From: Flaveria trinervia
Lineage: Eukaryota > Streptophyta > Magnoliopsida > Asterales > Asteraceae
Direction of reading: 5' to 3'
Length of the DNA stretch: 64,000 nt
Assembly (NCBI GenBank): GCA_025506515.1
Contig: CM046452.1
Location: 41,615,874 to 41,679,873, forward strand
The notes under the pieces were generated by a model. The model was not told the origin of the DNA, searched no databases, and was given only the letters and a program-made list of their open reading frames with translations. Numbering within the stretch: position 1 is the first letter of the stretch; each line of letters starts with the position of its first letter. The position numbers were made by a program, and so were the translations under genes. This document shows positions 1 through 11,206 of the stretch, piece after piece.

Positions 1-1
1 A

Positions 2-145
2 ATAAGATATAATTATGAAAAAGGGTTAATTAAACTAGTCAAGGTTCACACAGATGAAGAATATGCTAATCTGTTTACAAAAGCTTTTGATGAACAGAGA
101 TTTAAGTATCTGATATCAGCTATTGGAATGATCAACTTTGAGTAG
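2..145 (+). pseudogene. Sirevirus A pol, RNase H C-terminus (partial)
   Basis: This is the last 47 codons of a Ty1/copia polyprotein, open from the window edge to TAG at 143-145. The readable end includes the residues ANLFTKAF and ends in SAIGMINFE, the usual tail of the copia RNase H domain in Sireviruses. The same ending occurs in Sirevirus D at 38558 and, on the other strand, in copy C at 61708. The rest of gag-pol lies outside the window. RNase H would degrade the RNA strand during reverse transcription. Only the C-terminal tail is visible, so whether this copy was active cannot be judged here. Confidence 0.85.
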
Positions 146-670
146 GTTTTTCTTAAAACTAATTCTTATTATTTCTTAAAATATGTGTGTCCTAAGTTGT
201 CTAGTCTATCAATTTTCTGATCCTTCGGAAGATATATTTTCACCTTCGGAAGCAAATCATGCCTTCAAAACAAATAACTGTCTAAGAACTTTTAACTTCG
301 GAAGAGATTTCTGAAATATCTTCCGAAGCTTAAATGTCTGTCTCAGACACCTATTTCTTTTCAAGGACCATTTTCTTCTGAAGCAAAATTAACTCTCGGA
401 AGCCTTGTTCTCTTGTTGTACAAAGCATTTATGTTTTAATTTCTCTTTCGATGCAAAATTTTCAAAACTCTTAGGAAATTCTCCCTAAGTCATTTTAGCT
501 TCGGAAGTTTTTTCATTAAAACTTCCGAATATAATTTACCTCCGGAAGCTTTTTGACTTCCAAGAAAACTATCTTTTGAGCAAAAGTAAACTACTTTTTC
601 AGAGGTGGGACGGACATCTGGATTTTAAAGTTTATCCTCTTTCATTAAACTTTTTCTGAAATCCTTCTTC
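146..670 (+). repeat. Inter-ORF CTTCGGAAG motif array, copy A
   Basis: The spacer between the pol stop and ORF3 has no coding potential. It carries about ten exact or near copies of CTTCGGAAG or its complement CTTCCGAAG, for example near 225, 245, 296, 319, 512 and 529. The same motif fills the U3 part of the LTR of this element (4745-4870), of copy B (15890-16165) and of copy C (56940-57060). The equivalent spacer of copy C (61200-61600) has the same array. I infer a cis-regulatory array upstream of ORF3. Confidence 0.75.
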
Positions 671-792
671 ACATATAAACCCAATGGTTTCCCCCTCTTT
701 CTATCATCTGCTTCTTCCTCCAAACCTAAAAACCCAAATTTCTCTCTGAAATCTCTTTCTTCTTTCTTTCTTCATCCTTGAGCTACCTCAGA
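671..792 (+). promoter_or_regulatory. Probable internal promoter and leader of ORF3, copy A
   Basis: A TATA-like ACATATAAAC (671-680) is followed by a CT-rich, AUG-free stretch up to the ORF3 start at 793. The arrangement resembles a plant core promoter with a pyrimidine-rich leader of about 90 nt. Copy C has the same TATA sequence at 61111-61120 on the minus strand, with its ATG at almost the same distance (111 versus 113 bp). That sequence and spacing agree in two copies supports function. Transcription itself is inferred. Confidence 0.55.
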
Positions 793-3700
793 ATGGCCAA
801 CCTTGCTCACAAAAATGATCCCAACTTTACCATACAGCTACACAGGCAACACAACCAAGTTGCTCTGTTAAGAACTGAGAAATATCTTCATTTCTTAGAG
901 GTTTATCAATTCTTATCTCTATGAAACTACTTCACCTCACTAACCATTGATCCTCCACTCTATGAGGATCATCCACTAAATTCTGGAAAACCTGCCAAGA
1001 GGTCGTAATGGATGGGGAGAAGGCACTGTCTGCCATAGTGCAGGGGAGAACAATCTTCATCACTCCGGCCATCATTAACATGCATCTTCAGCTGGATGAT
1101 GAAGAAGGTGAGGTGTTCTTCCCAAAGAAGTTGTTAAACATTCTTTTGAGCAGATGGGGTATGAGGGAGACTTCTCTGTAAAGACCTTCAGGAAAGGGAA
1201 GGTCTCATCCCAGTGGAGATTCCTGCTCTATGTGGTTATCCACAGCTTATCCAACAAGCATGGTGGATGGGACCAGATTCCTGAGGATCTCTCCTTTATT
1301 ATCCATGGAATGATTCAGGGGGTCAAGTTTAGGTATTCTCAATTTGTTTATACTAATTTACTTGCCAACTTAGACTCCTTAGAATATTACATGTTTCCTA
1401 GATATGTCCAGTACATTCTTAACTGTGAACTGGGCTCCCAGTTAAGGGAACAGGTAACATTCTTAAACTGGGACAGATGAAACCTGACATCTTTAAAATA
1501 CTAAGAAAGCCCACTGTTGGCTTCTCTGGGATAGAAACAGCCTTAGTCCTAAAAATGTTAGAGCTCATTGCTCAAGGTGACAACCTAGCAACACCAGCTA
1601 GTGTTGAACACACACCTTCTACTTCTCAACCACCTCAACAACCACAAATCACCCTCACCTAACAAAGAAAATCCAAACTAACCCTGCTTAGACTATTCAG
1701 TCTGTGGAGGCCCCCATACACTTACCCACACAGGTAGAAGTAGAAACGGGAGCTCCCACTTCTCCTGAGGAGTAAACCACTCCCATCTCTTCAAGGATCA
1801 GTGATGAGGTTCCTCATGCTTAGCCTGATGAGCTTATTAGCCACCTCTCCCAATTTGCCTTAAGCCATCACTCTGTGTCTCAACACTCAAGTGTTCAACC
1901 TTCAAGGGACAGTTACCATCCCCAGCAATTAGATCTTAACCAACCTGTTCCCCTAACCTTGACTTCTACACTGATAAAGATTTAGGTTTTAGTGAGTACC
2001 ATGATTCTCTCTTCTTTTCCCCTACTCAAAGAGAGATGAGTGTTCCTGAGTCTCCTACTTCTAGCCCACATTAGTCACCTACAACTAAGGTGGACACATC
2101 TGAACATGTTTAGGATGTCCATATGGAAGAGGCTCTCACTTTAGAAAGTGATTCCATCATTAAGACCTCAACCATGGCAACTCAGTCCACTGACATCTCA
2201 ACTGAGATTGCTAGTGAGCAGAGGAAATCGAGCAGCCAAGAATCTGAAGCTGGTGGTGAGAGAGAGGATTTTGGTCCAATCATCTCATCCCCTAATGATT
2301 CTTCTCATGAAGATGAGGGGAATCTGAGACTAAAAGTGCAAAAACTTTCAAAACATGCACCTATTTAGTCTCAAAGGTGAGTCACCTTGTATCTCAGGTG
2401 ACTACCTTACACAATAGGATCAATGATTAGCAACTTAAGATTTCTTATCTTAAGAAAAAACTAGCTGGGAGACCCTTAAGAAGAGCTCAACCAGGAACAC
2501 AAGAACCTATGGATGTGATTGACCTAACTCCTAGTTCACCTATGCAAGTAGGTGATGCTACCAAAAAAGGGGAGAAAGTCATTACAATCACAGAACCTAG
2601 GAGTTCCCCAAAGAGTATGCACATTGAGGACTCACCATCCTCATTTGAAACTGTGCATTCTCAGCAACCTCCTCAAGTTCATATTGATATGGACTCAATG
2701 GACTCCTTAATACAGAGTCAGTTTGAGGAAGGGATTCCAAGGGCCTTGTCATCTCCACCATCTTCCAATCACATCATTGGGTGGAGGTATCACAGGAACA
2801 AGAGAGCCCTAATCATCACAAAAGTTCAAGGGTAGCCAGAGATCTTCAATTTTCAAACCTTGAACTATTATGACAATTTGGATTTAGTCAACATGCCACT
2901 TATCAATCCAAGCCAATCAAGACAAGCTGACAAGTTGATTCAAAGACTTCAAGACCAGATCACTACAAAGTTCAGCCTTAAGAGAAGACTGTGAGAACCA
3001 GGTCATGTCATCGATCAACTGGATTTAGAGGCAGACCCTAAGATTAGCTTCATAGGGGAAACCATGACTGAAGGCCTAGTGATAGAACTTGAGAGCCCAG
3101 TCTCATCACCAACAACTACTGCAGAGATCAATGCCCTTTTTGAGACACCTGCTGGTGATGGTGATTCTCAACCTCTCTCTGGCCAGAGCTTAGAAGTTAC
3201 ATCAAGCAATGAAGGCCAATACTCTCTCCACCCTGAGTCACAAAGGTTTGTGAGTGACAAAGAGAAAAGAAAGATGACATCTGAGGAGATTGTGGAGGAG
3301 GAGATAGAGAGAGGAAAAGGAGGCTGAGGGGAGAAAGCTCCTCTGCTGAGTCTTCAAGACTCATGGAGTTTGCTATCAGGGTTGCCCCTAGACTAGATAC
3401 TCAGAATGATGAGTTAAAGGCAGTCAGGATAGACTATTTGCAGACAAGGAACTATGACATTGATAATCTCATCTCTCTCCCCTTAGAAGAGTTGAATGAA
3501 CCGGTTGACCTGGAAAGGTCAAGGGATAAGAAGGAGGTTGAAGATGCAGAGCTTTTAGTACAAATCAAAGAAGACAGGAGAAAGAAAAGATTGTAAAAGC
3601 ATGTGTCTACCCTCTCCCCAGTTCAAGAAAGTCCTGCACAAAAGGATGTGGTTCAGCAAGAACCTCAGGTAGATAAACAAGAAGATAGGATCAAGATTAT

Positions 3701-4627
3701 CAACTACCTGAGTTCCACAGGCCTCTATCCGGTAGAAGCACTTCTTCCCCTATCCTATGACTATGTTGAGTATCTTAAACAACTTGAACTTGAGATAGTC
3801 AAGGAAAGAAAGACAACAAAAAGGAAGCTAAGGGAAGAAGCTTCTAAATCAAGAGTTTTCATGAAAAAAAGTATGAATAAGTCTGCTGACAGACAGAGGA
3901 TGATGAGCTTCTTGAAGCTGTATGGATTCTTTGGAAGTAGACTTGGCCCCATGCCTCTATCCACTATGGATGAGCATATCAGGGTGATTAAGTAGAAGTT
4001 CAAGAGTGGAGAGTTAGTTGACTTACACTCCTCTCCAAGTCAAGCCCCACCTGAAGTGGAGATTAAGGTTGAACAACCAGAGACAACACAACTTGGACCT
4101 CCTGTTGAAACTAAGCAAGCTTCATCTTCTGATCTAGAGCAAGGTCAATCTCACTCTCAGTCTAAACTTGTAAGAGTAGAAGACCCAACTAAGAAAGACA
4201 ATAAAGATCAATCTGGTACTGCAGGCCAGTTTTCTTAGTTAAAAGTTGAAAAGAGGAAGAAAAGGATAGCTTCTAACCCAAAGCCAAAGAAGAAGAAGAC
4301 TGCATCCTTTTCTGAACCTGAGGATGAGTTAGAACATCCTGAGGATGGGCAGTCAGAGAATGCTCCATCATCTCCTATTCCAGTAGCTCTTCTAGCATCC
4401 GGAAGACCCATCTTGTCCTGGACATACACCACAAATTCAGAAAGATGGCATGTCATTAAAGAACAAGGCACAAAAGATATTTACACTTGGTAAGACATGT
4501 TCAGTTGCCTCTGCATGATCTATTTGACATGAGAAGACATTTTAACAGTCTGAAGGATCCTGATCACCTTATGAAGAAAGGAATGTGATCATCCTAATGA
4601 GGACTGTTGATATCTGAAGTCTACTAA
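793..4627 (+). pseudogene. Sirevirus A ORF3 (env-position ORF), decayed
   Basis: This is the extra gene between pol and the 3' LTR that is typical of many Sireviruses; its function is unknown. It starts at ATG 793 (MANLAHKND) and can be followed in fragments to TAA 4625-4627, just before the polypurine tract. An N-terminal domain (about 920-1480; MGYEGDFSVKTF, SNKHGGWDQIPEDLSFIIHG) is followed by a Pro/Ser/Thr-rich linker. Next come a short coiled coil (about 2370-2480) and a W-x-Y module (GWRYHRNKRALIITK near 2780). A charged helical region (3363-4000), a Lys-rich stretch and a second W-x-Y module (SWTYTTNSERWHVI near 4420) complete it. Stops and frameshifts break it in many places. Copy C carries the same protein on the other strand. 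I see no transmembrane segment that would prove an envelope role. Confidence 0.75.
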
Positions 4628-4648
4628 GTGTTTTGGTAGCATCAGCCT

Positions 4649-4656
4649 AGGAGGAG
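4649..4656 (+). other. Polypurine tract, Sirevirus A
   Basis: AGGAGGAG lies two bases before the TG that opens the 3' LTR. It would prime plus-strand DNA synthesis. Copies B and C have AGGGGGAG at the same place, so this tract carries one substitution. Confidence 0.75.
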
Positions 4657-4970
4657 TTTGTAGAGAATATTGAAGAGGCTGATGCAACCTAAACATCCAA
4701 AGTCTATCCTGCATGCATGCTGCACAAGTACTAAAGAAGAATGCTTCGGAAGTTTCACACATGCAACTGAAATACTCTATGTGTGAATCTTCCAAAGCCA
4801 AGACCAATATCTTCTAAAGCCAAAGATGAAGTCTTCTAAAGCTTCAGAGATAAAGTCTTCCGAAGCCGCAACACTTGAAGACAGATTTCTTTCAAAGAGT
4901 TTTAGTAACATGCTTTATCTGATGTACTTTTCCATAAAGTTTGACCCCTTTCCATGGCAACTCTGTAAAG

Positions 4971-4994
4971 TCACCAACTTATATAAGTTGGTGA
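4971..4994. promoter_or_regulatory. Perfect 24-bp palindrome with TATA core in LTR A
   Basis: The half-site TCACCAACTTAT is followed directly by its exact reverse complement, so TATATAA sits at the centre of a palindrome. The outer arms (TCACCAACT and AGTTGGTGA) are kept in LTR C at 56820-56843. They are kept imperfectly in LTRs B (near 16289) and E (near 56321). The position inside the LTR and the TATA core suggest the core promoter, but this is an inference. Confidence 0.6.
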
Positions 4995-5112
4995 ATAAGT
5001 CCATGCTTTTTGTAACTGTACATTGAGGTCTTGAGTCTGTAACTTTCTACTTCATGTACATTATCCTTTTTGTAATAGATAAGGTTGTGAGCTATGGCAT
5101 GTCATAGTCACT

Positions 5113-5203
5113 AGTCAAAAGGCAATCCGCCTTTTGACTCTACAATTGATTTCGTTTGTGTCTAGTCAATTGTATCCAGCTGGCTTTCATAGTATAGCCA
5201 GCT
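5113..5203. repeat. Two hairpins in LTR A
   Basis: The first hairpin has 11-bp arms, AGTCAAAAGGC (5113-5123) and GCCTTTTGACT (5129-5139), with a 5-nt loop. The second has 8-bp arms, AGCTGGCT (5178-5185) and AGCCAGCT (5196-5203), with a 10-nt loop. Both lie downstream of the TATA palindrome, so they could be transcribed and structured in the RNA leader or tail. Confidence 0.7.
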
Positions 5204-5457
5204 ATAGGATTTAGTATAAGTATCTCATGTTCTTCTATCTTTCTATTATGCTTTGTAACACTTGTAATAGAATATAGATAAAGCAATATACTGCATTCTT
5301 GAAAACCATATACTTGTACTCTTGTGTTTTGTCTTCTTACATTACTTGTGTTCTTAGTGTCTTACTTGTGGTTAATCCAGTTCACTGTTTGATTAAGCTT
5401 GGTTAATCTCCTCTTTGTGTTGTTGTGTTGTAAGTGACCCCCTTCACCGGTCCTGCA

Positions 5458-5920
5458 CATACTAAATGACGTGTGTGTTTAGTTATAATTTGTAATCCTG
5501 TCATTGCGATCCGCACACTAAGATCCGAACGACATGAGATTAGAGTAGTGAGTTGGCTCTGAACAATGAATTGTGCTTGATTAGACATTAGATGTAAGGA
5601 TATCTGAATAGCATGATATTTATATCGATACAAATCATTATTTAAAAAAATTAAACAAAATAAAAGCAACTAATAAATTAAGAAAATTCAACCTATTGAG
5701 ATATGAACTAGGGTTGTATGCGTCAATTTGTAAACCTTAACTGCCAAGGCGAATATAAATCTTTTGTTATGTTTACACTCATATAGTATTTATTAAAGTA
5801 CAAATGTCATTCTAATTAGATAACTCGTTCATATTTTATTTAAATTTAGTAACTAAATAATCAAATTAATCTATCATTAGATTCTTTTGTGTCAAGAAAG
5901 AAATGCAAGAGAGTAGTGAT
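5458..5920. other. AT-rich spacer, no gene seen
   Basis: This is the flanking DNA after LTR A. I see no open frame that looks coding, no RNA gene and no terminal repeats. The short ORF on the minus strand here has no recognisable domain. Confidence 0.5.
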
Positions 5921-6729
5921 TGTTGAGATTTCCGGTATTTGTAACTATATTAAAAAAATAAAAACACATTTTAAGTATAGTAAAAATAAAAATATTAAAA
6001 GCCCAAAAATCCACATCAAAACTCCATATCAACGTCAATAAATAGAAAAAAAATCATAAATGAAATTAAAAAACACTAAAAAACATGTATAATTTAAATA
6101 AAACATGATATTTAAGTGATTTAATTGGGGAATTTTATATACTCAACTGAGCTAATATAGAAAATTTTAAAATATGATTACTATTTTGCAAAGTTACCCA
6201 TCGTAAAACCAAAAGTTGTGTGGCACAATCTCACTAGAATTTAAGGGATAGTAAATAAACATTAATATCTTTGGTTGGTATGTAAGTCCCTTGAACCTCG
6301 TGGATCTACTAGTGTATATCTTAAACATGTCACCAAGTGCGCAATCCAAAGTAACATGTGTCGTGTGTAATGTAATCAAACATACAATGCATAACAAGAA
6401 TATAACACGAGATGTAAATAACAAATTGTAATTCTCATAGCAAAACACTCAATACGACCATTCTCTTAGTTACATGAAATTCCAAAACATAGAAATGAAA
6501 AGACATCGGATCTATTTATACTAATCAAGACATGTAATTATTTCGCTTGACATCAATACAAGCGAAATTACCTAATGTCACTTCAAGCAAAATTGGCTAA
6601 TTTCGCTTGAGCTTTACAAAAATCAAACATTATAAATATCAACAAAATAAAAATAACTATACAGACCACCTAACAAAAGTAAAAATTACAAACAACCAAA
6701 CCTACTGACATTAGCATTATGTTCCAGCA
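5921..6729 (-). mobile_element. Copia 3' LTR (element J)
   Basis: On the minus strand the sequence opens with TGCTGGAACATAATG directly after an AAGGGGGAGT purine tract (6730-6739) and closes with AATCTCAACA at 5921, 809 bp. A TATA box (TATAAATAGA) sits at 6511-6520. Between the start and the TATA box there are opposed copies of ATTTCGCTTG and CAAGCGAAAT (6539-6606), a CG-containing palindromic set like those in the other LTRs here. Internal domains are missing, because the element is cut off at about 6990. Confidence 0.6.
6511..6520 (-). promoter_or_regulatory. TATA box of LTR J
   Basis: TATAAATAGA on the minus strand lies about 210 bp inside the LTR start, a normal place for a copia U3 core promoter. 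Confidence 0.45.
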
Positions 6730-6988
6730 AACTCCCCCTTGACAATAGCTCTAGTTGTTATCTTCGTCTTCAACCATAATCTTTCTATTCTGTCGGTAAA
6801 TGACTATCTTGTACTTATACAGTATCCACTATCTGTTGATATTGTAATCCACAATCAACCCACTCTAGATGATACATAATCTGATTCTTATATAGAATCT
6901 TTTGATATTTTGAGTCTAAATTAATGAGACTCATTCGATGATAGAATCTAAGCAGATATCTCCCTTCATGATCCTCCATCACCTCTTT
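6730..6988 (-). other. Polypurine tract and 3' internal tail of element J
   Basis: The minus strand reads AAGGGGGAGT immediately before LTR J. Upstream of it are about 250 bp of sequence with stops in all frames, presumably the untranslated tail of the element. It ends where a TATAACACCCC sequence begins at about 6989, which suggests truncation by a later insertion. Confidence 0.45.
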
Positions 6989-7354
6989 TATAACACCCCA
7001 ACCTACTTAGGATGATATATCACAATTACATATTATCTGAAACATTATAAATTATCAAGTTAAACTACTTAACCTAATTTTAATTCATAACAACGGCACA
7101 AAATACTAAATATCTTAAACTAAATATAACCAAGTCTAAATAAACATTTGTATTATATTTAAACATCACTTCATCGTGTTCATATATTCCCATGATCCCC
7201 TTGAGTAAATAAATGTCGTAACAAGAAAAAAAATAACACAAAGAAACATTAGTAAGCCAAAATTGCCCAACGTAAAGAATAATAGTAAAAAAAATATCCA
7301 ACACAATGGTTTTATGTTATGATATTTGACACGAACGAGAAAAGGACAAATATA
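6989..7354. other. AT-rich fragment with an LTR-like start
   Basis: TATAACACCCCAACC at 6989 resembles the TGTAACACCC start of gypsy LTRs, with TG changed to TA. No matching end, primer site or coding sequence was found. The two minus-strand ORFs here are AT-rich and hydrophobic without recognisable domains. Confidence 0.3.
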
Positions 7355-8867
7355 TGTAAGGCCCCATTCCCGGAAGTACTCACACTTAGTCATTCATAAC
7401 GTAAAACATTTATCAACATAACTTTGCAACATAAATCATAATTAACATTTAATAAAACTTGTCATAAAGAACATTAAAGTGTATTGAAACATTATAAACT
7501 ATGATCAAATATTCATTCACTCAAAACTTTAGACGCTAGAATTGAACTTTCCCAATAGCTTTCATATCCATGCGTGCATTTTCTCAACCATTAGCATAAC
7601 TTGCCGATAGATATACATATAAAGTCAACATGATAAGTAAGTTTTAATTTTATTAAAATATACTTTTAATACCTTTTTCTTAGCATATGTAAGCACACTT
7701 CAATACATACATGTTAACAAATTTGTTTTTTCCTTTAACTTTTATCATCATTTCTTTATCATTATCTTTCAGTGTAATGAATAAGTGTCATATGATATAC
7801 CTAACAACATAAGACACGACGCTGGAATATGTGCCAAGGACTAAAAATAGATCCCTCCTTTGAACGTATATGTGGTCACAGCCCTAAGGTATAGAGATAA
7901 AGTTCCATATTCATTTGTGATCAATTACATGGATTAGACCTCTATGAGTATCCTTATATGCTAGCTAAGTCATCCATAGTTGAGCTAACAACAAAATAAT
8001 TATCACCTCCATTATTATTATGCTTGGAAGGCTTTCATTCATTTATTACGTTTCACTTTGTATTTACTTTATATTTCACTTTTGTTACGTAATACTTTGA
8101 TTATAATAATAAATAAATATGTCAAATAAATTTAACTTTAAATATTATTTATCATGGACTCGGTTTAGCTTAAACAACTCAACATGTCATGTAAAAAACT
8201 AGCAGTGAGAACCCAATTCATGAAAACATCCCTTAAGCGAGAACCCAATTCGTGAAAACATCCAACCCCAAAAGAAACTTGCATGCTCAAGTACCTAATC
8301 TTGCAAGAACTTGCAATAAGCAAGAACATATAGGCGATAGCATATCAAGCAAAAACTTAACATGCATAACCATGATATTCACGTGAAAACATTATGAGCA
8401 TCAACTTTTACATAGCAAAATCATTCATAAATACTTAATAAGAAGGGCCTAGAACTCAATCAAAATTAACAAAACATACATAAACAAACCTAAAAGTATG
8501 CATAACATTCCTAAAACTTATAAAAACTTGTCAAAGAAGGGGCTAGAACTCACCTTGTGAAGATTAGACATAAAGACCCTCCTTCAAAGCTTTTTCAACC
8601 TAAAAATTGCAGATTCATACACCATTACTATTATTAATCATTCCTTAATATACAAATGAATCAAAGGCTCACATTACATATCTTCCGCACCAAGTTTTCT
8701 TTTTTTCGCTCTAAAAGTTTTGCCTTTCTCTAGCTTCTTTTGTGGAAGTTTTCGCATTGAGTAGGGGCGACGGAGGCGCCCCTACATTATTAACAACTTT
8801 GATCCTTGAACTTGAATTTGTGAGAATTTAATTGTTATTAATTTTACAAGAATTTCAGGGTGTTAAA
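7355..8867 (-). mobile_element. Gypsy (Tekay-type) LTR, probably solo
   Basis: On the minus strand this stretch opens with a degraded AACACCCTGAAATTC (8867) and closes with CCGGGAATGGGGCCTTACA (7355), the same ending as the LTRs of element H. Inside, the text around 7940-7990 matches the minus-strand LTR fragment at 54870-54920. No primer-binding site follows its end and no polypurine tract precedes its start, which fits a solo LTR. I could not match a 5-bp target duplication, so the borders or the solo status are uncertain. Confidence 0.55.
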
Positions 8868-9286
8868 GTTTATTAATATATGTAAAACTAACTTTCCGTG
8901 CTCCTTTTGGAGTTATGCTATTATGACTGCCGTTTGTTTGTCAATCTGGAATCGACTAAAAAGGTAGAGAAAACCCCTATCAAAAGGTAATAGGACTAAA
9001 ATTTATTAAACTAGTTCAATGATAGAAATTTAGGAAAGGAAACATAGTTATGCTTGTTTAATACCCATTGAAAGTTCCTAATTTAAGTTTGAATAAATAT
9101 GAAGTGAGAATGAGGGATATGATTTAAATGATATCATATTTGTTTAAGGAGAGTGTTACTTGTTTTAAATAGTGACCGAATAATAGAATAGGAATTCTAA
9201 ATTTTGATTGAATCATTCCACCTTATGAACCTAGAGTTTGCTATTAAATATATGAACAATAACTCCTTTATATATATTAGAGTTAA
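8868..9286. other. Unassigned spacer
   Basis: I see no coding frame, RNA gene or terminal repeat here. The sequence is AT-rich with scattered homopurine patches. Confidence 0.45.
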
Positions 9287-9900
9287 TTACACAATTGGTT
9301 CATATGATATGTCCATGTTACAAGTTTGGTCCCACCTGTTTGCCAAATCATAACACAGTTGGTCACTGACACTAACTTTAGTTAATTTTCTCAATTAAAT
9401 AGATGTGAAAAGACTAAAATACCCCTGAACTAAAAACACTAATACATAAAATATATGTGGGACCTACTTTTTTATTAAAAAGTTATATATACACTAACAT
9501 ACATATTTTAGTGTGTATATATGTCGACCACCACCACCACTATGTCTTCTCCACCATTATAGGCCGACCATCACCACCATCGTGTAATCACCACAACGTT
9601 GTCCGACCACCACCACAGTCTGACCACCACCACCACCGTTGTGTAATTACCACCACCACAGTGCAACCACAATTATCGTGTAACTACCACCACTACCACT
9701 ATAGTCCAACCTTGCCCACCAAGTCATCAGCACCACCACAACAACCACTATGTCATCACAACCACCATAGTCTGACCATCACCACCACTCACGACCATCA
9801 TAGTGTGACCATCACCACTGTTTCATAACCACCAACATCGTTGCACCAACCACCGCCACCACTGACCCTCACCCACCTAGCCACCCCTCCCCTCACCGCA
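9287..9900 (+). repeat. Interspersed repeat with CCACCA-rich minisatellite
   Basis: A unique-looking head (9287-9480) is followed by about 370 bp of degenerate CCA and CAC trinucleotides (9525-9890). The head resembles a common plant interspersed repeat with wording such as GGTCACTGACACTAACTTTAG and AAAATACCCCT. The 123-codon open frame here (9457-9828) is His/Thr/Pro-rich low-complexity sequence made by the repeat and is not a credible gene. Confidence 0.5.
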
Positions 9901-10915
9901 CTGCTCGATCACTTGTATTAATAAAATGCTTGTACGAGTACTTTTAATTTATATTAATACTTGGAGGTTTTTTTATTATTATTTTAGTTTGACTCGATGT
10001 GTAGCAATGAAATAATTTTCATAGCTTAAAGTTAAGTTTGCACATGAGGAGTTTAGTTTAGTGTCTAAAATGTAATGGTTATTGAGAGGGTATTTTTCTT
10101 ACAGACTAGATGTGAGGAACCTTAATATCGAGTCAAAAAGGAATACCATGAAAATATTTAATCTATGGTAACTATTGCATGGAGTTAAATGTTTAATTTC
10201 CGATGAACTTGTATGCTAGTATGTATGGTATTGAATTCAGTTTAGCAATTACATTGATGGTTGGAAAACAACGGATTGGATGATGAAATGAGATATGGAT
10301 AATTCTTTAAGTAAGAGGTAATTGTTTGACAACCTAGTAAAATAGTATATGCATTAGAGAGTGAAAATAATATAATTGCATAAACGTTTGTAAATGTTAT
10401 GGTGCTAGCTTGAACATGAGATAGTATGAATTAGTGTTAAATTTATTGATTTAAAAGAGTTATAAATTTTATAGCTTAAATATTCATAAGTATTGTATAA
10501 GTTAATTCTGAATCAAATAATGTATTTATTGTAATCCTTATAGCTTTATCCGTTTCTCTATTTTGGATTCAATGAACTATGTTATGGAAGCATTTATTTA
10601 TCTATATTATTATATAATGCATAAGCACATGGCACAATGTAATTTCATAAAAATTTAAGACACCTAATACAAACTTTTAAACATTTAGGTACAAGTATCT
10701 TATGCAGGAATTATTATTTTGCTCATCATTTAATAAACTTCTTCTAATTAATACATTAATTAATTCATATTATTAATATATTATTTAATAGTATAAGAGT
10801 ATTTAATTCACAACATTATATACTTTATTATTTATAATACCTTAAATTAAAATTTAAATTTAATATAATACATTTATACTAATAAATATTTTATTATTTA
10901 TAACACATACTTTTA
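9901..10915. other. AT-rich DNA, no gene
   Basis: No coding sequence is seen. From about 10608 the text begins TCTATATTATTATATAATG and continues in an AT-rich style similar to 25637-25960. The two stretches may be members of one AT-rich repeat family, possibly Helitron-derived, but no 3' hairpin end was found here. Confidence 0.35.
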
Positions 10916-10970
10916 TAATAATAATAATAATAATAATAACAGTAATAGTAATTATTATTATTATTATTAT
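10916..10970. repeat. Opposed ATA and ATT microsatellites
   Basis: A run of ATA trinucleotides is followed, after a 17-bp interruption, by a run of ATT trinucleotides. The region can therefore fold back on itself. Confidence 0.8.
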
Positions 10971-11196
10971 AAACTTTATAAATAAATAGTATATAATTTG
11001 AATACTTAACTATATAATTATTAAATTATAACTCCAGGATAATCAAACTTGAATCGATCATGAAGAATTAGATCAAAATAATGATAAACACAGTAAAACC
11101 CCTTGGATCTTTAATTAGATTGTAAGTATGTGTTTACAAATAATCCCCCAATCTATTGGTCATGCAACCATTAACCAAACCCTAATGACAATTAAC

Positions 11197-11206
11197 CTAT
11201 TTATAG
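11197..11206 (-). promoter_or_regulatory. TATA box of LTR K
   Basis: CTATAAATAG on the minus strand lies about 290 bp into the LTR, between the TTGAC cluster and the LTR end. Confidence 0.45.

Larger units (their letters stand above)
4659..5457 (+). mobile_element. 3' LTR of Sirevirus A
   Basis: The LTR opens with TGTAGAG after the polypurine tract and closes with GATCCTGCA-like sequence (CGGTCCTGCA at 5457), about 799 bp. It aligns along its length with the minus-strand LTR of copy C (56351-57177). U3 carries the CTTCGGAAG motif (4745-4870). The middle has a palindrome around a TATA core (4971-4994), and the later part has two hairpins (5113-5203). The end of LTRs B and E is also GATCCTGCA, so the two LTR types are related. 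The matching 5' LTR is outside the window, so the target duplication cannot be confirmed. Confidence 0.8.

Noticed and set aside
793..4627. Calling ORF3 a true envelope glycoprotein gene
   Set aside because: I see no signal peptide, no clear transmembrane anchor and no fusion peptide, only an N-terminal domain, linkers, coiled coils and W-x-Y modules.
6989..7354. A complete gypsy LTR starting at TATAACACCCC on the + strand
   Set aside because: No matching CCTTACA end, primer site or second LTR was found on this strand.
9457..9828. 123-codon His/Thr-rich open frame
   Set aside because: It is produced by CCA and CAC trinucleotide repeats and has no domain.
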